Assembly (NCBI GenBank): GCA_015680685.1
Contig: MNCI01025128.1
Coordinates: 228,833 to 292,832, forward strand
Direction of reading: 5' to 3'
DNA length: 64,000 nt
Source of the DNA: Gnetum montanum
Taxonomy: Eukaryota > Streptophyta > Gnetopsida > Gnetales > Gnetaceae
This document shows, piece by piece, positions 21,401-31,830 of the stretch. Each line of letters begins with the position of its first letter. Position 1 is the stretch's first letter. The notes under the pieces were generated by a model, which saw nothing but the letters and a program-made list of their open reading frames with translations, had not been told where the DNA came from and searched no databases. The position numbers and the translations under genes were made by a program.

Positions 21401-23907
21401 TTTGAAGGGAGTTTTGAAGTTTTGAATGATGGTGAGGCATTTGGACAATTAGTTGCTTGTGAGTATAAGGAATTGGTTGGACTATTGGTTCTAAAGAAAA
21501 GTCTCTTCTTTGTGCAATTGTTTGAACTAATAGTAAGGTGAGAATTAACAACCCTTGTAGCATTATGTTGCTATGGCTAGGCAGGGAGCTCACCCTGCAT
21601 GTCTGGAGTAGGTGGTAATGGAGTTAAGGGTAGAAGAGATATAGCTAGATGAGAAGGATAGTATGTTTGTGAAACATCTCCCCTAGGAGAAGAAGTTCTG
21701 TAATACTCATGGGTTTGGTAGTGAGGTTGGGGAGCAACGTGACTAGGAGAGTCATGTGGAGAGATTGGCTGTTGCATGTAGTATCCATACGGGTCGGATT
21801 GACAGTAAGGGTATTGTTGATGTGGTGGTGGCATTCCCCATGATTATGGGTGTTGCCATTGTTGATACTGCTCATTTGGTTGTGGTGGAGTTCCATTTGG
21901 ATAATACATTAAGGGTTGGTGGAACTACCTTGGGTTACCTTGGGGATAAGGTAACCTTTGGGGTGTTTGCCTTCTATTTAATCGTGGGTTGAGTGCATAC
22001 ACCCCATACTCCTACAAATGTGAGATTATAGGGCAACATCTCTTAGGATGGTCATATTGGCATATCTCACATCCACCATCATTGTTTGTATCCGAATCCA
22101 CAACCTTTTCGATGATGGTAACTTTGCCCTTACCTTTATTACGTGCACATTCAGGTTCTTTCTTTTTTCTCCTTTCTTGATCACTACCTTCCTCTCTAGA
22201 CTCCTCTACTATTTTGAGAACTGTTTAAAATCTATTATCTAAGGAGTTCCACATTTGGTCCACCTTTGTCGATCCTTTTGATGTAAGTTTTTAAATAGGC
22301 AAAGTTTTCCTATTCACCATCTCTTCAAGTGGTGACTCTCCTTCATCCTTACAAAATCTAACTCCCTGCTTTCGGAGGGAAGGATCTTTGTTATATTCTT
22401 TTGCACTCTCTCTTTTTCTTAACTCACCTTCTTCTTTAGCAACTTGCTCCAACAATCCTTGTACTTGATGGGCCCTAAGCTGAGATAGCCTTCCTTGGGT
22501 ATAAATCCCAAGGGTTCTTTGTGTTTCGTACCTAAGCCCATCTACGAGATGGCATAGTTATTCCCTTTGCGAGTAACCATGGCTTGGGCAATGATGTAAT
22601 AGTGCATAATATCAGCCCATGGTAGCATCCAAGGGTTGATGTCCTCCTTGTTTCCATCCTTGGATCTGCTTTCCCAGGTTGGACACTCGTGAGTACGTCT
22701 GATACTTATCATTGAATAGTTCTAACATAGTACTCCATCGGTCAATGGATTCCAATTCTAAGAACCGGTACTAGTTTTCTGCTTCTTTGATTAGTGTCCA
22801 TTGTAATAGCTTGAGTTTTTGCCACTCGTTTTCTATGTTTTGTAAGGCACATGCATCGTGAAATGCTTGCAAATGATTTTGAGGATTAGTGTTGTATCCC
22901 CCTTCAAATCATGGGATATTTTTCATGTCCAATCTTTTGATCCTACTATCTTTTTGGTGCCTTGTTGGGATTCTAATAGCCTCAGTTATATCTAGCATGC
23001 TTCGGGTAGCGAGTAGGGGTTCATCGTGATTGTACTGTCTATGGCGTCTATGATGCCTATGTTGTTCCCTACTCTCCCTTCTCTCATGATGAGTTTCTCT
23101 AGAATGCCCTTGTCCCCTTTCTCAACTACTTTATCTATGATTCCTGTTTCACTTACCATTATCCTTAGGGTCTTTTTCCTTGCGATTGCATCTAGATCCT
23201 GAAGGAGAGGGTGAAGGAGATGATGAAGGTGAAGAAGAAGGAATACCATCACCATGATGGTGCCTACTTCCTTCTCTTCGGTGGTCATAGCCTCGATCGC
23301 GGTTACGATTAGAATGTCCATCTTTGTCATGTGTTCGTGTTCCTTTTTTAGACCGTTTGTGTCTATCGGTACCGAAATCTGGGTTATGGATAGTTGAGTG
23401 AAGATTCTGGTACACAACCCCTTAACCGAAGTCAACGGGAGGAACATCATTGTGTGGGAGACTTCCTGAGGTAGGTTCACCACCCTCATTTTCACTTATG
23501 ACATACGAGACATTCTGAGACAACTTCTCCTTCATGGATTCATGATGTCTCTCCTGTTGTAGATCCCTTTGACGTTGTGCCTCCGTGGGTCGATACTCTC
23601 TCAAGTCATGATCATGCACAACGTACTCTGCCTGTAAGTGCTGCACGCCAATTTGTGTGAGATCACAAAGAAGCATGCTTGGGACTGAGCGATTGGGAGG
23701 TAACACTATGTTACCTTCTAAATTACACCAACACAATTGTTCATCCTGGTGGAGGATAAAGGTAAAGTTTGGTATATACTCATCAGGATGAATGTATACC
23801 ACGCAAAACTATTGAGGGACTGACGAATTATCATGTGTACTATGCCTCTGATTGTTCCCTGTATCAGACCTAGGTGGTGAAACACTCTTGTAAGAAGAAG
23901 GAGACAT
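21401..23907 (-). pseudogene. Element C gag
   Basis: The ATG at 23905-23907 (MSPSSYKS) is the same start as D and F. After 33 codons comes the shared CAA-TAG-TTT (TAG at 23809-23811). Then come EYIPNFTFILHQDEQ, a His/Arg/Asp-rich and SPSSSPSPS block (23149-23415), a degraded capsid-like block at 22600-22990, an EGELR coiled block, a zinc-knuckle-like CEICQYDHPK region near 22030-22080 and a PYGYYMQQPISP tail. No frameshift separates gag from protease; stops, mainly TAG, interrupt it. Confidence 0.82.
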
Positions 23908-24024
23908 AATTTTCTATTCAGTGTGCAATACTTTTTGTTTCACTAATTGTAAGATAACCAACCCTAAGGGTTCATTCCAATGATGTGAAGATTTCCTAAG
24001 TTCTAGCTAGCACACAATCAATAA

Positions 24025-24045
24025 AGTCCCTAGAAATGGCACCAA
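24025..24045 (-). other. Primer-binding site of element C (tRNA-Asp type)
   Basis: The minus strand reads TTGGTGCCATTTCTAGGGAC, then T, directly after the 5' LTR. It has five differences from the tRNA-Asp complement TGGCGCCGTTGCCGGGGA, four of them transitions at CpG sites. Confidence 0.72.
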
Positions 24046-24883
24046 TGATGAGTTTTGAGGTATCCCTTCACTCAACCATACGAATACGAGTGTACACACA
24101 CAATCCAGTCGAATTCCAAGGACCAAATGCTTATGCGTCTTTACAGAACCTAGACGGGTTGGTCAATCGTTGTCTTCCCAAGCTTACTTGTATAGCATGA
24201 TTGTATGGTCAAGTAACCTTGAGGTATATGATTTTTATATATTTTTATGTTTTATGTCCTAGTGCTACAAAGGGAAAAGTGAACTAATCAAGTAACCAAT
24301 TTAATTGAACTAATCGACTATGCTCTAACTAGTCCTAACACTAGCATCCATTCCCATTCTTTTGTACACATCCTAAACTAGTGAAACACTACTGGGATTA
24401 CCAAACACTAATCGGTATTGGGTTACCAAGTGTTCCACGCATGCTCGACGTGGTTGTACTAAGTGTGCTTACTTGGGAGAGTTAAGAAGGTGAGAGAGAG
24501 AGAGAACATTAATTAACTAAGGGAAGCATTCAATAACTGTAAATAACATTAAATAAGCAATTCTGAATACTGCAAGGTTTATAACAAAGTTTGTTCTTAT
24601 TTCTGGCCACAAGGTGTGCTTAGGTACACAATGCTTGAATAAAGATCCGTTCGCTTTATGACTCCCACTGTGGGCACTCAGAAATAATTTTAACTTTGAG
24701 AAGGGAAAAAGGCAAGAGTTCGGGTAAGGGACTAAGATTAATGAACTAACTATTGCCAAACCAAGTGCTCTCACCTCTTATTTATAGGTGATAAGATAGG
24801 CCCTGATATCGGATGTTCAATATCGCATGGAAGGCTCCGATATCATGTACATGATATTGCGACCTTGATATTGTGGCTCATCA
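24046..24883 (-). repeat. 5' LTR of element C (838 bp)
   Basis: The minus strand starts TGATGAGCCACA next to CTAAG (24884-24888) and ends at 24046 beside the primer site. It aligns with 14952-15774. Confidence 0.93.
24779..24876 (-). promoter_or_regulatory. U3 palindrome array and TATA box, C 5' LTR
   Basis: Five degenerate GATATC-core units at 24802-24876 and TATAAATA (minus) at 24779-24786. That is one unit more than the 3' LTR of the same element. Confidence 0.55.
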
Positions 24884-24888
24884 CTAAG
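24884..24888. repeat. Target-site duplication of element C (right copy, CTAAG)
   Basis: Exact repeat of 14947-14951. Confidence 0.95.
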
Positions 24889-26180
24889 AATTTAATGGCT
24901 GAATGATCAGTATATACTCTAGTTTTATATCCAATTAAATAATGTCTAAATTTATCTAGAGCATATATAATGGCTAATAGTTCTTTTTCTATAGTTGTAT
25001 AATTTACTTGGGCTTGGTTTAGACTTCTGGATACATAATAAATCACTCTTGGTTTATTATCAATGTATTGTCCCAAATTTGCCCCTACTATGGTGTTACT
25101 AGCATCACACATTAAATCAAATGGATAATTCCAATTAGGTGCATTTAATATAGGGGCTGTGGTTACTCATTTTTTCAGTTCCAAAAATGCTTCGTAACAA
25201 TTATTGGTCCAAACAAATGAAACATCCTTTTCTAAGAGCATATATAATGGTTTAGGAATTTTTGATAAGTCTTTGATAAATCTTCTATAACATCTAGCAT
25301 GTCCTAGAAAAGATCAAAGAATCTTTAAATTGTTTGGAGCTAGAAGTGTAGATATGACTCTTATTTTATGATCATCCATCATTATTTCTTCTTTACAAAT
25401 AACATGTTCTAATACTATACCACTTGTAACCTTTAAGTGACTCTTTTCCCAACTTAATTTTAAATTTTTATCTATACATCTATCTAAGACATGTTCAAGA
25501 TATTGTAAGGTTTCATGATAAGTATCCCCATAGACTGAAAAATCATCCATAAAAACTTCAACATAATCTTATAGCATATTCAAAAATATTAAGATCATGG
25601 CTCTTTGGAAAGTGGCTAGTGCATTACAAAGGCTAAAAGGCATTCATCTATAAGTAAAAGTTCCATAAGGACATGTAAATTTTGTTTTATGTTGGTCTTC
25701 AAGGGCAATAGCTACTTGATTGTAACCACTAAATCCATCCAAAAAATAGTAATATTCATGTCCTTCTAATTTTTCTAGAATCTAGTCTATGTATGGTAAT
25801 GGAAAATGGTCCTTTTTTATGTTTTGGTTTATTCTTCTATAGTCTACACAAACTCTCCATTTTCCATCTTTTTTTGGAACACAGTAATGGAGCTTACCCA
25901 TTCACTTATCTGCTATTGGATAAATGATTCCTTCTTTTCAAAGTTTAGAAATTTCGTCCTTAACTATTTGTTTTAAGGCTAGATTAATTTGTCTTAGGGA
26001 AATTCTTACTAGTTTGACATTGTCTTCTAGATAGATATGATGTTGACAAATGTTGGGTGAGATTCCTTGGTGAAGGTCCTCATAGCTCCATGCAAATGCC
26101 TCAGATTTTCTATGCAAGATTTCTAATAGTTTGCTTTCTTGCTCATAGGTAAGTTGGGAGTTTGTTATTAATGGTTTATT
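24889..26180 (-). pseudogene. Element B reverse transcriptase and RNase H (N-terminal part)
   Basis: RT occupies about 26180-25140 on the minus strand. Its active site MDDFSVYGD is at the start of the open stretch 25314-25550, followed by KSHLKV and a degraded thumb. RNase H starts CDASNTIVG near 25110, with IEKELLAIIYALDKFRHYL and YTDHSAIKFL. The frame is cut at 24889 by element C and resumes at 14946. Stops are scattered through the fingers/palm region (25600-26000), where VCIDFR-type motifs are only partly legible. Confidence 0.83.
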
Positions 26181-26185
26181 TTGAT

Positions 26186-27049
26186 CTAGAAAATATACTT
26201 AAGTGTACTTAGTAGTTCTCTAAGATGCAAGGAATTTTTATTTGTTGGTTGAATAATTTCTCCAATATTTCCAAAACCTAAATTTAGAATTTGATCAAGG
26301 AGATCTTGTTGTTTCTTAGTTGAGGGGTTTAAAGGCCCTTCCTTAAAATTATTTAATACTAAGGTTTCCCTATCTTGTGCCATTGCTGAAGTGGGTAGAG
26401 TGTAGAGCATTCTTGCTTCCTTCAAGTTTGTATTTAAACGATCTTCTTTTACCTTATCATATATATTTAGTGTAAAAGTAAGATTTGCAAATGAGAGTTG
26501 AAGTTGGCTAGATCTACAATTAAATACCACATTAGTTGTTGCTAACCAAGGTCTACCTAATATAATAGGGAAACAATCAAGATCTTTTAATTCCAAAACA
26601 ACAAAATCAAGTTTGTATTTTCCCTTTTCTATCTCTATTATTAAGTCTTCTATGATTCCTATGGGTTTTACACTTGAACCATTAGCCAATGATATTGTCC
26701 TATTTACTCTTTTTATATCCTCTATATCAAGTGATCTAGCCATTTCAAAAGGCATAATAATAATATTGGCTTCTAAATCCAATGGGGCATTCCTAATTTC
26801 TTGTCCATTTATTTTAATTAGAATGGTAGGAACTCTTGGATCTTGGTAGCTGGGAATTTCATATCTTTGTATAAGTTGAGAAAGATTATCAACTAAATAA
26901 ACTTGTGTAGGAATTTTTTCCTTTTTTCTCCTAATGCATAATTCTCTTAAGTATTTTGCATAAAGAGGGGTGTCTTTTACTGCTTGTTCCAAAGGAATAT
27001 GCAAGTATAATTCACTAAACATTTTTTCAAGATGGGCTTTGATTGTCAA
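26186..27049 (-). pseudogene. Element B aspartic protease
   Basis: A 287-residue open stretch. The retropepsin active-site loop reads DLEANIIIMPF at residues 91-101; relatives have DLGA, so the Gly next to the Asp is replaced by Glu and activity is doubtful. FPIILGRPWLAT at about 160-171 is the conserved C-terminal strand of plant gypsy proteases. The N-terminal 90 residues hold the FSELYLHIPL and YAKYLRELC blocks common in Athila gag-pro. A stop at about 27064 separates it from the gag linker frame. Confidence 0.85.
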
Positions 27050-27565
27050 GTCTTCTTGTAATCATTTAGGGAAGCTGTCTAGAGAGTAATGGTTGTTCCT
27101 TTTCCCCCATTGGTTGATCTTCCTCATTGAATATTTGTGGTTGTGTTTTCTCTTGTGTTTCTACCTCCTGAAATCTCACCTTCTTTTGGGGTTTAAGTTC
27201 GATTATTTTTCCACTCCTTGTAGTAATGGAATGTAATTTCTCTTTTCCTTTTCTTTGAGATGTAGGACTAGGTTCAGGTTGGGATGGTAATTCATTTTTA
27301 TTTAAGTCTTGAAATCTTCTCCTAGTTTCACTCATAAATTGTCTACTTTCGTCTATGAAGGAAGTGAGGCTTTGGGTGAGTTTATCCAAGTGTTCATTAG
27401 TTGGATTCTTAAATGGCCTCAAATTATTTTGAGGATATTGTTGTGGGTAGAATGGTTGTTGAGGAAAGTTCATTGTTGGTTGGCTCTTAAATTTTTGAAA
27501 AGCCTTTGCTAACTCTTGCATTTCCTCTTGACAATAATATAAGGCTAGGCAGGTTATTTGGTCAT
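27050..27565 (-). pseudogene. Element B gag C-terminal linker
   Basis: The open stretch 27066-27521 continues toward 27565. It is Gln/Pro/Phe-rich near its start (QPFYPQQYPQNN), then has a helical block around LTQSLTSFIDESRQF and ends with TTRSGKIIELKPQKK. The last is the TLRSGK-type motif of Athila-like gag. The upstream gag domains and CCHC knuckle are missing because element D begins at 27566, and no continuation is found right of D. Confidence 0.75.
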
Positions 27566-28393
27566 TGATGAACCGCGATATTGCGTACGTGATATTGCAT
27601 CTGCGATATCGCGTTTGCCCCGCGATATCGCAGCCGCCCTTGCGATATCGCGGCCTGCCATTACATCTATAAATAAGAGGTGGCCTTCTCTTGTTTCGAC
27701 ATCTAGATCTAGACCCTTAGCCAAACTATAACAGTTTTAGCATTCTAGAGTTAGAATAATTTCCATGTGCCCGTAGTAGGAGTCTCAAAGTGAATGGATC
27801 TTTATTTGAGCAAATTGTACATAAGCACACATTTGTGTACAAAAATAAAGACACTTTCTGGATAAACCTTGCAGCATATGGACTAAGCTAAATAGGACTT
27901 AATTATTGTTAAATGTTTAAATTCTTTCTTAGATAATTAATCTCTCTCAACCCTCAAGTCTCCTAGTTAGGTGCATTCAGTACGACTGCTTCGAGCACAT
28001 GTGTAACGCTTGGTAACCTAGTAACGAGTAGATTTGGTAATCCCAGTAGCGTTGCACTAGTTCAGGGTATGTATGGTAAGTGGGAATGGATACTGGTGCT
28101 AGGACGATTAGAACTTAGTTAGTGAATAGTTAGCAAAAGTTAGTCATTTAGTTCTCTTCACCCTTCCCTATTAGCATAGGTGTTAAAAAGATAAAAGACA
28201 TAAAAATCACATACATCAAGCTTACTTAACCATACAACCATGACAATACAAGTAAGTTTGGGAAGACAACAATCGATTAACCTTAAGTGTTCCATTGGGG
28301 CGCGTAAGCACTTAGTCCTTGGAGTTCGACCAGATCGCACGTGAAACACTCGTATTTGTATAGTTGAGTGTAGGGGTACCTTGCCACTCATCA
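27566..28393 (+). repeat. 5' LTR of element D (828 bp)
   Basis: It starts TGATGAACCGCG and ends TTGCCACTCATCA. It carries an AATAAAG polyadenylation-type signal near 27843. An imperfect tandem repeat around GGTAAcCCAGTAaCG lies at 28002-28052. Confidence 0.93.
27574..27675 (+). promoter_or_regulatory. U3 palindrome array and TATA box, D 5' LTR
   Basis: Five units at 27574-27653, three of them with an intact GCGATATCGC core, followed by TATAAATA at 27668-27675. The spacing between units is about 16-20 bp. The D 3' LTR keeps only three units. Confidence 0.65.
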
Positions 28394-28414
28394 TTGGCAC
28401 CATTGCTGGGGACT
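28394..28414 (+). other. Primer-binding site of element D (tRNA-Asp type)
   Basis: TTGGCACCATTGCTGGGGAC, then T, directly after the 5' LTR. It has three differences from the plant tRNA-Asp complement, all transitions at the three CpG sites. Confidence 0.85.
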
Positions 28415-28539
28415 TAGTTTTTTGTACGCTACGTAAAACATAGGAGATCATTCACATCGTTGGAAAGCTAGAACGAACCCTTAGGGTTGATCAAGAGAAA
28501 AATTAAACAATAGTCAATAGCACATCGAACAAGACAACA

Positions 28540-30930
28540 ATGTCTTCTTCTTCACAAAAAAGCACTTCATCACCTAGGGATCACATAAGAGGCAGTCGAC
28601 GGAACAACACACATAACCAAGAATCGTCAGTTCCTCAATAGTTCTAAGTGGTATATATTCATCACGATGAATATGTACCCAACTTTACCTTTATCCTTCA
28701 TCAAGATGAGCAATTGCATTGGAGAGACTTGAAGGGTAACATAGTGTTGCCTCGAGACCGAGCAGTCCCTAATATGCTCCTTCGTGCTCTTGCACGAATT
28801 GGCATGTCACAGTTATATGCAGAGTACGTTGCATGTGATTATGATATGAGGGACTACCAACCCACAGAAGCGCAACATCAAAGGGACTTGCGGTAGGAGA
28901 GATACTATACATCAATGAAGGGCAAAGGACGCCATAACACTTCACTCGTCTTAAGCGATATCAAGGGTGGTGAACCTATTTCAATAGGTTCTCTACAAAA
29001 TGATGTTTCCCCTCCTAACGATGGTGAGGAGGTGGTGTATTAGAACCTTCACTCCATGATTCACAATCCTGGTTCTGATCCCCACGAACACCAAGTGTTC
29101 AATGAGGGAACACAAACACATAATGAGGGTAGGCAGTTTGATCATCATCACGATCGGGGTCGAGACCACCAAAGAGAAGGTAGGAAACATCGTCATGGCG
29201 ATGGTTCTCCTTCCTATTCACCTTCATCGTCACACTCACCCTCTCCTTCTATATTAGGATGTAGTCATCAGGAACCTAACTGTGAGGATAAGGGAAAACA
29301 AAGTGAGAAACCTTGACGAGAGAGTCAAGAACAAGGACGAGGGCATTCTAGAGAATAACGACATAGAAGGGAAAGTAGGGAACCGCGTAGGCATCACAGA
29401 TGCTATGAGAGAAATGACCACGAAGAATCCCTACTTGCAACCCGAAGTATGTTAGACATCACGGAGTCCGTTAGAATACCTACAAGGCACCAGAAAGATA
29501 GCAGGATCAAGAGACTAGACATGAATAATATCCCACGATTTTAGAGGGGATACAATGCTGATCCTCAGAACCACTTACAGGAATTTCACGATGCTTGTGC
29601 CTTGCAGAACATTGAGAATGAGTGGCAAAAATTAAAGTTATTTCCAAGGACACTCATAAAAGAAGTAGAAAGCTGGTATCGATCCTTAGAACTGGAATCC
29701 ATTCGAAGGTGGAGTACGATGCTAGAACTATTTAATGATAAATATCAAACGTACTCTCGAGTGTCCAACCTACAAAAGTAGATCCAAGGATGGAAGCAGG
29801 GTAATCATGAACCCTTGGATGCAGCCATGGGCCAATATTATGCATTGCTACATCATTTCCCAGGCCATGGTTATGTACAACGGGATCAACCACGCCATCT
29901 CATAGATGGGCTTAGGGATGAAACCAGGAGAATCCTTGGAACATATGTCCAAGGGAGATTATCAGAGCTTAGGTCCCATCAGGTTCATCGATTGTTGGAG
30001 CAAGTAGCTAAGGAAGAAGGAGAGCTAAGTAAGAGAGAAAGTGCGGAAGAGTACAACCACGATCCTTCCCTCCAAAAAAGGGGAGTGAGATTTTATGAGG
30101 AGGAGGAAGAGTCACCACTAGAGGAGATGGTGAATAGAAAAGCCTTACTACTTCAAAAATTAACAACATAAGTGTCAGCTAAGGTAGATCAAATGTGGGA
30201 CTCCTTAGATAGTAGATTTGAAACTGTTCTCAAAATCGTAGAGGAGTCTAAGGAGCTAAGTAGTGACTATGATAAAAAGAAGAAGAGGGATTTGGACTAT
30301 GCACGTAACAAAGGTAAGGGTAAAATGGCTATCATCAAAGAGGTTGTGGATTCTGATTTAGACAATGATGGTGGATGTGAGATATGCCAATATGACCATC
30401 CTAAGGGATGTTGCCCAGTAATCTCACATCTGCAAGAGTCTGGGATGTATGCACTCAACCCACGACTTAACAAATGGCAAGCACCCCGAAGGTTACCTTA
30501 TTCCCAAGGTAACCCAAGGTAGTTCCACCAACCCTTAACGTATTATCCAAGTGAAACTCCGTCACAACCTATTGAGCAACACCAGTAGTGGCAATACCCA
30601 TAGTCATGGGGGATGCCACTGCCTAGGCAACAATACCCTTACCGGCAACCGGATCCATATGGCTATTACGTGCAGCAGCCAGTCTCTCCAAGTGACTCTA
30701 TCGGTCACGTGACCCCACAACGTCACTACCAAGCTTGGAAGTATTATAGGACTCCTTCTCCTAGGGGAGACACATCACATACATACCATCCTCCAAATCC
30801 ACCCACAACTCTCACACCGATAGCTCCATTATCACCTGCTCTAGTAAGGCAAGGGGTATTCCCCACTCAACTATAGCAACCTAATGTCACAAGGGCTATG
30901 AATCCTTAACCAGTAGTTGGTTCTAATAAC
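28540..30930 (+). pseudogene. Element D gag
   Basis: The ATG at 28540 begins MSSSSQKS, and the frame runs without a shift into protease and RT. In order it has a TAG at 28639-28641 shared with A and C, EYVPNFTFILHQDEQ, and an Asp/His/Arg-rich then SPSSSHSPSPS block (29056-29316). Next are a capsid-like block (FHDACALQNIENEW near 29585-29625, then the WYRSLELESIRRW region) and EGELSKRE at about 30016. CEICQYDHPKGCCPV (about 30375-30420) is a short Cys/His block that may bind nucleic acid in place of a canonical CCHC knuckle. The tail is Pro/Gln/Tyr-rich. About 14 in-frame stops, mostly TAG, interrupt it. Confidence 0.85.
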
Positions 30931-31830
30931 CTTATGCCAAAAAGATCTTTCTTCAGAACCAACAATCCAACTAAGCCCTCACCATTACAAGCGGTTGACC
31001 ATCTGAACACCTCCCTACCAAGTAAGGCTTTGGGGCCTCCTTCAACCCAAAAATTGAGCTTAACGCACACGGTTATGTTAACACATGCCATTACTGACTG
31101 GATTAAGGTGGGCCACCTTCCTAGGAAATTCTCTGATCCTGGAAGTCCTCTAATCTATCTCCAAGTCACTGGGAATGAACCCTGTAAAGCTCTTCTGGAC
31201 TTAGGTTCTGGAGTCAACCTAATATCACAAGAGATGTATAAAGCCTGGAACCTGCCTCCATTAAGGAAGAGTAACATTCGACTAGAGCTGGCCGACTAGT
31301 CTATCACTATCCCCTTGGGACTAGTGGATGACATCGTTACCACTATGTGTGGGTGGCCGTATCCAGCTGATTTCCTAGTGATACAAGTAACTAACAGTAA
31401 GGGGGACTTCCCAATAATAATGGAAAGAGCATGGCTAAGTACTATAGATGCATGCCTAGGAATCCACAATCTTTCCCTGGAAATATCCAAGAAGAACACT
31501 TTTGAAAAGATCAAGAAGAAGAAAGTTCCATGCATTGCATGTAGTGACACAAGGTGCCATTGCGTGTAGAAATCATGGGTTATGCAAAGTTTAGCATTGC
31601 CTACATGCAATCGGTGTGCACAAGAAATTAATATACAAAAGTGCTTGTATGCAATAGCCACATGACAAGAAGACACCCAGTGGTTGATGGCTGATCAAGA
31701 GAGCAATTCGATAACATGCATGGAACTAACTGAGGGAATAACTAGTGCTTACATTGGAAGCATAGACGCACTTGAGCAAGTTCGTTGCCAAATTCCAACC
31801 CTTAACCTTGAAAACATTAATTGAGGGAAG
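30931..31830 (+). pseudogene. Element D aspartic protease and spacer
   Basis: LLDLGSGVNLIS has the catalytic Asp at 31198-31200. DFLVIQV and FPIIMERAWLS follow, where Glu replaces the Gly of the usual IMGRAW. The spacer to RT has a Cys pair (TCNRCAQ) near 31600. Stops fall at the end of the LELAD block and after CHCV. It lies in the same frame as gag and RT. Confidence 0.82.

Larger units (their letters stand above)
14952..24883 (-). mobile_element. Element C: complete but decayed LTR retrotransposon (9932 bp)
   Basis: Same family as A and D. The 5' LTR is 24046-24883 and the 3' LTR 14952-15774, with a primer site at 24025-24045 and gag-pol at 17660-23907. It is flanked by CTAAG. It is inserted in RNase H of element B, same strand as B and A. 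LTRs differ by very roughly 5 percent by eye. Gag-pol keeps its ATG and has one clear frameshift (near 19336) plus stops. RT retains MDD, while integrase has Lys in place of the catalytic Glu. Confidence 0.95.
2835..27565 (-). mobile_element. Element B: Athila-type Ty3/gypsy host element, split by nested insertions
   Basis: The three pieces 2835-3819, 13695-14951 and 24884-27565 read, right to left, as gag linker, protease, RT, RNase H, integrase and 3' noncoding region of one minus-strand element. The protein frame is resumed at both internal breaks once the 5-bp duplications CCTAT and CTAAG are collapsed. Its integrase and protease differ clearly from the A/C/D family. The gag linker has a TTRSGK motif of the kind common in Athila elements. 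Its 3' LTR would lie left of the window. Its gag N-terminus and 5' LTR are not found right of D. Many stops make it a pseudo-element, and it is the oldest layer here. Confidence 0.85.

Noticed and set aside
27574-27653. CRISPR-like array (regular short repeats in U3)
   Set aside because: Repeats are 10-12 bp palindromes with 5-10 bp gaps inside a plant LTR; no cas genes, no unique spacers of CRISPR length.
28394-28414. Possible tRNA fragment
   Set aside because: It is only the 18-20 nt primer-binding complement of tRNA-Asp after an LTR; no cloverleaf is present.
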